DNA of 64,000 nt from Gonocerus acuteangulatus (Eukaryota > Arthropoda > Insecta > Hemiptera > Coreidae). The notes below the pieces were generated by a model. That model was not told the DNA's origin. It ran no database searches and worked only from the letters and a program-made list of their open reading frames with translations. This document shows, piece after piece, positions 57,962 through 64,000 of the stretch. The DNA lies in assembly GCA_946811695.1 (NCBI GenBank), contig OX328124.1, positions 26,250,771-26,314,770 of the forward strand, given 5' to 3'. The position numbers were made by a program, and so were the translations under genes. Positions within the stretch are counted from its first letter, which is position 1; each line of letters opens with the position of its first letter.

Positions 57962-58866
57962 TGCTTAACGGCTTAACGGTAACTAAATAGTGACACTTTT
58001 GAGAATAACACTTCAGAACTATTTTATATTATGGAAACGACACTACTTGGCTTTAGGGATTAAATATTAAGCCAAAAATATAAAAATGTGACGATCGGGA
58101 TATGCTACTCTTTCTGACCAGTCTAAAAATAGTTAAAACTAAAAAATATCCAATTTTTTAGATATGTCGAGTTAATAAAAGTGAGCGATATGTTGACCCA
58201 TTTAGGACTACGTACCACCATACTGAACTGTGAACTTGTTTACAGACTGCTAGACATGCCGTGGTGAAGTGTTGAGAGTTCAAACAATATGAAGATAACA
58301 TCACCGGGGAGACGGTTACACTGTTCCTAAGAGCAAAGCTGTTTACAAGAAGCTGGACAAACGTCCACGGACTCCTTGGTTATTAATAGAAGTACTGAGA
58401 CTTTCCCTCAGACCTCTTTGGAGACAGGCAAGCTGAAGTAAATGCTTGGCAAAGGCTTGGTTAAGAATCATCAAATGTCTAGCTAATTATTTTCTTTTTT
58501 TTTTTTTGACCTAAGTAGTAATATGCACCGATCTATCTGCTACCTAGGGCTAAATATCGGAAGAAGAGTGAAAAACGTTATATTACACTGTTCTGCACGG
58601 AAATCCTCCTTCAATCCAAAACATGCTTTCTTACTGTTTTCAAATGTGTTGAACACGATTTTGAAGTCAGATTCTGTCTATCACGCACAGTTTCTTGAGA
58701 AATTCTAGTTTTTTATCCAAAAATGTGAGTTTTTTGTAAATTTGACGAATTTTTTTTGGCATCAAAACATAGTGAAAAAAATTCAAAAGCCCGATGATTT
58801 TGAGCGCAATGAAGTATATTTGAACGAAAAAAAAATGATGGGAATATTACAAGTGGTTGAAGAAAT
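57960..58866. other. No gene recognised upstream of the broken gene
   Basis: It may contain diverged 5' parts of the following pseudogene, but I cannot read a continuous frame. Confidence 0.4.
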
Positions 58867-59280
58867 ATGGCTTATAGTGTAGGACCCCAAATTCGACATC
58901 TACTCAAGGACCTTACTTTTGAAGCAAAGTTAAATACTACTGAGAAAAAGGCATGGATTGCTTTTCGAGAGGTATGTGCTAAGTTTTTGGGAAACGAAAA
59001 ATCTAGAGACTACCGAAAAATCGTCCAAGAACTGCTTACTTCATATAAAACATTGGGCTGCAATATGTACTTAAAAATACATTTCCTGCATAGTCACCTA
59101 GACTTTTTCGCCCCAAATTTGGGTGCAGTTTCGGACGAACATGGAGAACGATTCCACCAAGACATATCCAGAATGGAAAAAAGATATACTGGCAAATAGA
59201 ATGAGAGGATGCTGGCGGATTACTGCTGGACTCTGCAGCGGGAGACAGAGGAGGAAGAGTACAAAAGAAAAAAAAAATGC
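58867..59280 (+). pseudogene. Arthropod dispersed protein family fragment, C-terminal part
   Basis: The reading frame has VGPQIRHLLKDLTF, KIHFLHSHLDFF and SDEHGERFHQDI followed by RMEKRYTGK. It continues in the same frame, past a TAG at 59197-59199, with ERMLADYCWTLQRE. From memory, these motifs are common in arthropod assemblies as the C-terminal part of multi-copy uncharacterised proteins, presumably transposon-derived. The family has Trp where the TAG lies (TGG to TAG). The 5' part is missing or unreadable. The biochemical function is unknown. Confidence 0.7.
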
Positions 59281-60222
59281 TCATTGACGATGTGTGTATA
59301 TTTTTTGAATTGTGTCATATCTAGTATTATACCTGATAGCATGCAGGATTCAATTAATTATATTTTACCGTTGAAAAAGAAAAAAAAATCTGTCTTAAGA
59401 AAGACAATAATTTTCAAATACAATTTTTCATTTTTTCCAAGTTTCTCCTCTTTTCTCTCAAAATCAGAGGGTGATAGAATTTTTCTGAGTTCAGATTCGG
59501 ACTCAGCACACCTGAAAACATGAGAAACAGGCAAAATTGTTCAAGGGAGGGGAGAAAAGTTTTTTTTTGCAGAACAGTGTTATTAGCGAGCCCCCGTCAC
59601 AGTCCAGCAAGTTAACTACTCTGCCACAGAGTCCGTATTCTCATATATACTTTACACAATGTCGTCGTTTTGTGGAATATTAAAAAAAAAAAAGTCTGGA
59701 ATATATAGGCGCATTAACAGATCTTTCTTAGTTTCATGTAATTTTGTCAATGACTATTTGCTTTTCTTTACCGCTTTAGAATTTTGACTAACTGTGCTAG
59801 AATTTCAAGTTTTAGATTTGTGTAAACGTCCTGTGAGTTTATCGTCGAAATAAAACATTCCGATTTAGGAACTCATTTACATTCATTTCTTTTGAAGATT
59901 TCAAATGATTCTAGTTAATTCTTGGGAATCTATTTCAGGATTTTCTGAAGCCCCGAATGTTGAATGTGTCTGCTTTTAATTGAATAGAAATATTTCAGTA
60001 CATACAGCTCCCCTTTAATTAAATAAATAAAATATTAAAATAAACATTGGTTACTCAGAATTCAGACATTTTAATTTAGATAAATCTGAGCTTGAGCTAT
60101 TCATTTTAATGATTTTACCGTAACGTGTTGATGAAACAGTAGAAGTTGAGACGTCATAAAAATAATATTTTATTCTCAAAACTTATAGACTTTTTTTACT
60201 ATAATTATTTTTTTTTTATTTA
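59281..60222. other. No gene recognised
   Basis: AT-rich, unassigned. Confidence 0.4.
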
Positions 60223-61093
60223 TTTTTTTTTTTTTTCATGTTTTCCACGTTGGAGTAACCCTCCAGCGTGGGAGTCTATTTATCTACGTATGCCATCCTT
60301 TCTGGATACTACACGTATTTTGATTAGGTATGTACATAAAATAATGAATTCTTTTACAATGAATATGAATACTGGAATTAAATGACAATAATAAAAATAA
60401 AAATAAAACGAAAACTAATAAAAAAAAAAAAAAAAAAAAAAAAAATGTAAATAAGCAAAATTATATACATATGTAAATAACATAATACATATGTGGGCAT
60501 TCAGATGAGTTCATTGATATTTTTTAGGTCCAGTTGTTTAATAAATGCGTCAAATTCCTTAAAATATGTAAGTAGTAAGTCAGGTTTGTCAGTGGGCCAA
60601 GTTCCGTCCTGTAAGGTAATGTCCTTAATCAGTTTTGTCCTGGGTCCCTCCAGTAATGTACAGTCATACAGGAGGTGGTCGTAAGTCTGTTCAGTTGTAT
60701 TGTTGCATTTACATGTGTTAGTAGTCATAAGTTTAAATTTATGTAGATAACTTTTCGTCGGTCCATGGCACTGAAGTTGTTAAGTGTTAATTTTTGTCTG
60801 TTGAGTATTGTAGGTATGAATTTGTGTAAATGTCTTCCTTTAGTTGTGTTTGTCCATCGTTCGTCCCATTTTTGCATTGATTTGTCTCGCATGGATTAAT
60901 GTCCTTTAATCCATGTTATTGTAACTGTCACATTTTTATGTTTACACAGAATTAGCAGTGTTTTAATGTGCTCAGTCTGTTCGTTATGATTTTGGCTGTT
61001 GCATATCCGTGCTATGTTTGTCTTGCTGTCAGTGTATAATTATTTTTGTTCTTGACATTTAAATAAGTATCCTGTGAGAAGAATGAATTCTAA
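60223..61093 (-). mobile_element. Element D2: 5'-truncated non-LTR element
   Basis: On the minus strand it runs from the middle of RNase H through the ORF2 C-terminus to the 3' UTR. The terminal stem-loop (arms 60245-60255 and 60261-60271, loop GGTTA in RNA sense) is followed by a poly(A), seen as T at 60223-60236. It matches the 3' half of D1 closely. Confidence 0.8.
60501..61090 (-). pseudogene. ORF2 C-terminal region of element D2
   Basis: RNase H motifs are readable (YTDSKTNIAR near 61025-61040, then TITWIKGH). A deletion/stop region near 60890 follows, then KWDERW and the open 75-aa tail (60501-60728) with finger CKCNNTTEQTYDHLLYDC. That tail pattern (CXC, QT, DHL, C) is typical of R1/I-type pol ends. 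Inactive. Confidence 0.75.
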
Positions 61094-61136
61094 CTGAAGT
61101 TTTTCTATTCAGTTAGAGTATTTCAGTTCAAAAATA

Positions 61137-61142
<6 letters not shown>

Positions 61143-61191
<49 letters not shown>
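61143..61191. repeat. (TA)n microsatellite
   Basis: Uninterrupted TA tract. Confidence 0.92.
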
Positions 61192-61195
<4 letters not shown>

Positions 61196-61780
61196 GAACA
61201 AAATATTTCATTATTACCTATTTCTGTTATTAGCTTTTATGTGTACAAAGTGGAAATGAACATAATTTTCAACTTAATTAAAATTAATTAATTAATGTAT
61301 ACCATATCTGTTTTTAATTTTATAACTACCCTTTTATATTTGTTCTTTTTTCATATTATACCACAAATTAATGTCTAAAGTATAGTATAATTGAACAGGT
61401 ACATTATTTTTTATTCATCTTACGAGCATATAGATGAAATTGCCCAGTTTTGGGCTTCTAAAATTAAATAATTAATAAATAAAATAATTGCTACCAAAAA
61501 AGTAGGCAAATGACGCTTATATAACAAAGGATTGGTTGAAATCGTTAAGCGTAATTATTATGAGTAAAATATATGGGTATTTATTTTTTGGACAAGAGGG
61601 TGAAAATGAAAATATTTCTCTCGTTAAGTCCCCCGAAGAAAATTTAATTTCGATAAAAGTCGAATCCCATCCCGTATAATAATAATAACAATATTTATTT
61701 GTTCTTGGGACACGTCCCATAAAAAGAAAAAAAAACTTGTTATAATTATTATATTTTTCATATAACACATATTATTTATT

Positions 61781-61933
61781 TATTTAAATTTTAACGTCCA
61801 TTTATTATTAACTACGAATTTTAGGACGGGTTATCTATAGGTTACCACCCTTTTCTAGCCAGGATAGGGGTGATGCCTTTTCTTTTTTCGAAAGAAAAGC
61901 CACCATCCCTAGTGGGAATCGAACCCACGAATA
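61781..61933 (-). mobile_element. SINE family 2, head-truncated copy
   Basis: Minus strand: GGGTTCGATTCCCAC, then CACCCCTATCCTGGCTAGAA, GGTAACCTATAG and GACGTTAAAAT. It matches 37893-38093 from the B box to the end. Confidence 0.75.
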
Positions 61934-62742
61934 ACACATATTAAAAGTCTATTCTAAATAATGTCTAAATGTATATGTACATATATATTTATATCATAAA
62001 GACTCTTCATAGCTGATAAACTATCTATAGGGGTATTTATTTATTAAATATGAATTTCTCTAGGTTTATGCTATGTACAGAAAAAAATGTAATTTTTAAA
62101 TTTCTTTATGTTTTATTGTATTGAGGAACATTTTCCTTGTTACATTGCACATACCAAAGTATTAATTATAAAATTTAATTAATTCATACAATGGTGTTTC
62201 AGTTTATATTATACCTTCTGATAAAAAAGTAACAAAAGTTTGAGTTATTTGTGTTTAATTTATAAAGAATCTGCGGTTTTTCGATGAAAATATGAAAGAG
62301 GAGTGAGAATATCGCGGTCCATTTCCTCCCGTTCCTTTCAGCATTTCTGAGCTGTTGACATGCCTGACGTCAGGTTGAGTTATGACCTCTTTCTGGGAGT
62401 CCATTCATTCCCAGTAGACCTCCGAGGACCTGGAACCCAAACAATCCTTTCAAAGCAAAAGGATTCAGACCATTAGGATGAATATTTCTACAACCCTATT
62501 GAGTTTTTCTCCATTTAATACACAAATATATAGTATAAACACCATTATTAACATTTATTAACTTAGGACAAAATAATATTTCCTGTTCATCTATTTATAA
62601 ATACAATTAAATTTGTAATAGAATTTCCTGTTGTAAAGAATTTGAAATTTTACCTCCAAAACCTTTTTTGGTTAGTTTTACCTGGTAAAACTCGCGGAAA
62701 TTGTTTGATAGCGTGTTCCCATGCAATGTTAGCATAAAATTA

Positions 62743-62805
<63 letters not shown>

Positions 62806-63286
62806 GCATTGACTAATCATTAGCAACATGAGATAAACTCGTATTATTTTCACTTCAATGGAACAATCTCAAGCAACGTTTTCTCGTAATGGATTACAAA
62901 AATGTTTGTACAACAATTTGCTTATATAAATATGTTAATTATTAAGTTGTAATTATTATTAGTGAGGTTAGTGGAGGCACTAATATGGTTATAATTAATA
63001 TAAATAATATTAGAATTAGTTAATAATTACATTTTTAAGAAGTGAAATTCCCAATATTTAAATTTCAAACCACAAACAGCATCCAATGAAATTCGCAATA
63101 TTTAAATTTTATTTCTTAAAAAATTGTTAATTAACCCAATACTTGAATTCACTCTATTAAAAATAAAAATATTAACCATTTTCACTAAATATCATCTCAA
63201 CACATCCGCCACCATTGATTGAAAGTGACAAAATATATATATATATATATACGACCGTCTCTTATGGACTATGTAACAACAACAGC
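61934..63286. other. No gene recognised; 55-nt poly(T)
   Basis: AT-rich, unassigned. A pure T run of about 55 nt lies at 62748-62802. Confidence 0.45.

Positions 63287-64000
<714 letters not shown>

Overview
The window is AT-rich, repeat-dominated eukaryotic nuclear DNA, most likely from an arthropod and probably an insect. The evidence is the set of non-LTR retrotransposons, the piggyBac, hAT, Transib and Helitron-type termini, tRNA- and 5S-derived short elements, and a broken copy of a repeated protein family I associate with arthropod genomes. I cannot name the species. I found no convincing host protein-coding gene. Everything recognisable is mobile-element, satellite or short-RNA derived.

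Layout. 1-10,024: a heptanucleotide satellite (CATATAT/CATATGA, higher-order period 21 bp) whose orientation flips at a 28-bp palindrome near 9,387. It hosts a near-complete non-LTR element (A, 567-5692) and a foldback element (8185-8734). 10,026-12,628: hairpins, a dispersed-repeat fragment and a tRNA-derived SINE. 13,201-18,677: an intact L1-type ORF1 on the minus strand with its own poly(A), head-to-head with a decayed EN-RT ORF2 (element B) that carries a 585-bp nested insertion. 19,980-21,297: a Transib-like element. 24,377-28,544: several MITEs, a minisatellite split by SINE sequence, and non-LTR 3' fragments. 29,311-31,920: a Helitron-like repeat (family F2), a MITE and a 40-bp x 10 array. 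32,224-34,646: a hAT-like and a piggyBac-like element side by side. 35,151-37,813: family F1 repeats. 37,893-39,720: a second SINE and a nested 52-bp array (1, 4 and 15 units). 39,768-40,635: an internally deleted non-LTR element (D1) with a 16-bp target duplication. 42,004-42,123: a 5S rRNA-like sequence. 42,776-52,745: more F1/F2 copies, a Helitron candidate, non-LTR tails and a SINE. 57,276-57,902: a 305-bp-arm palindrome between (TA)n tracts. 58,867-59,280: a broken arthropod repeat gene. 60,223-61,093: a second D copy. 63,287-64,000: a third F2 copy running off the end.

How parts work together. Elements A and D share a minimal 5' end, with CAAGATGGCG overlapping the ORF1 start codon, and a 3'-terminal stem-loop with a GGGTA or GGTTA loop. 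This suggests a common scheme for internal transcription start and reverse-transcriptase recognition. Families F1 and F2 show matched changes between a left subterminal motif and the right terminus, which suggests that the two ends pair during transposition.
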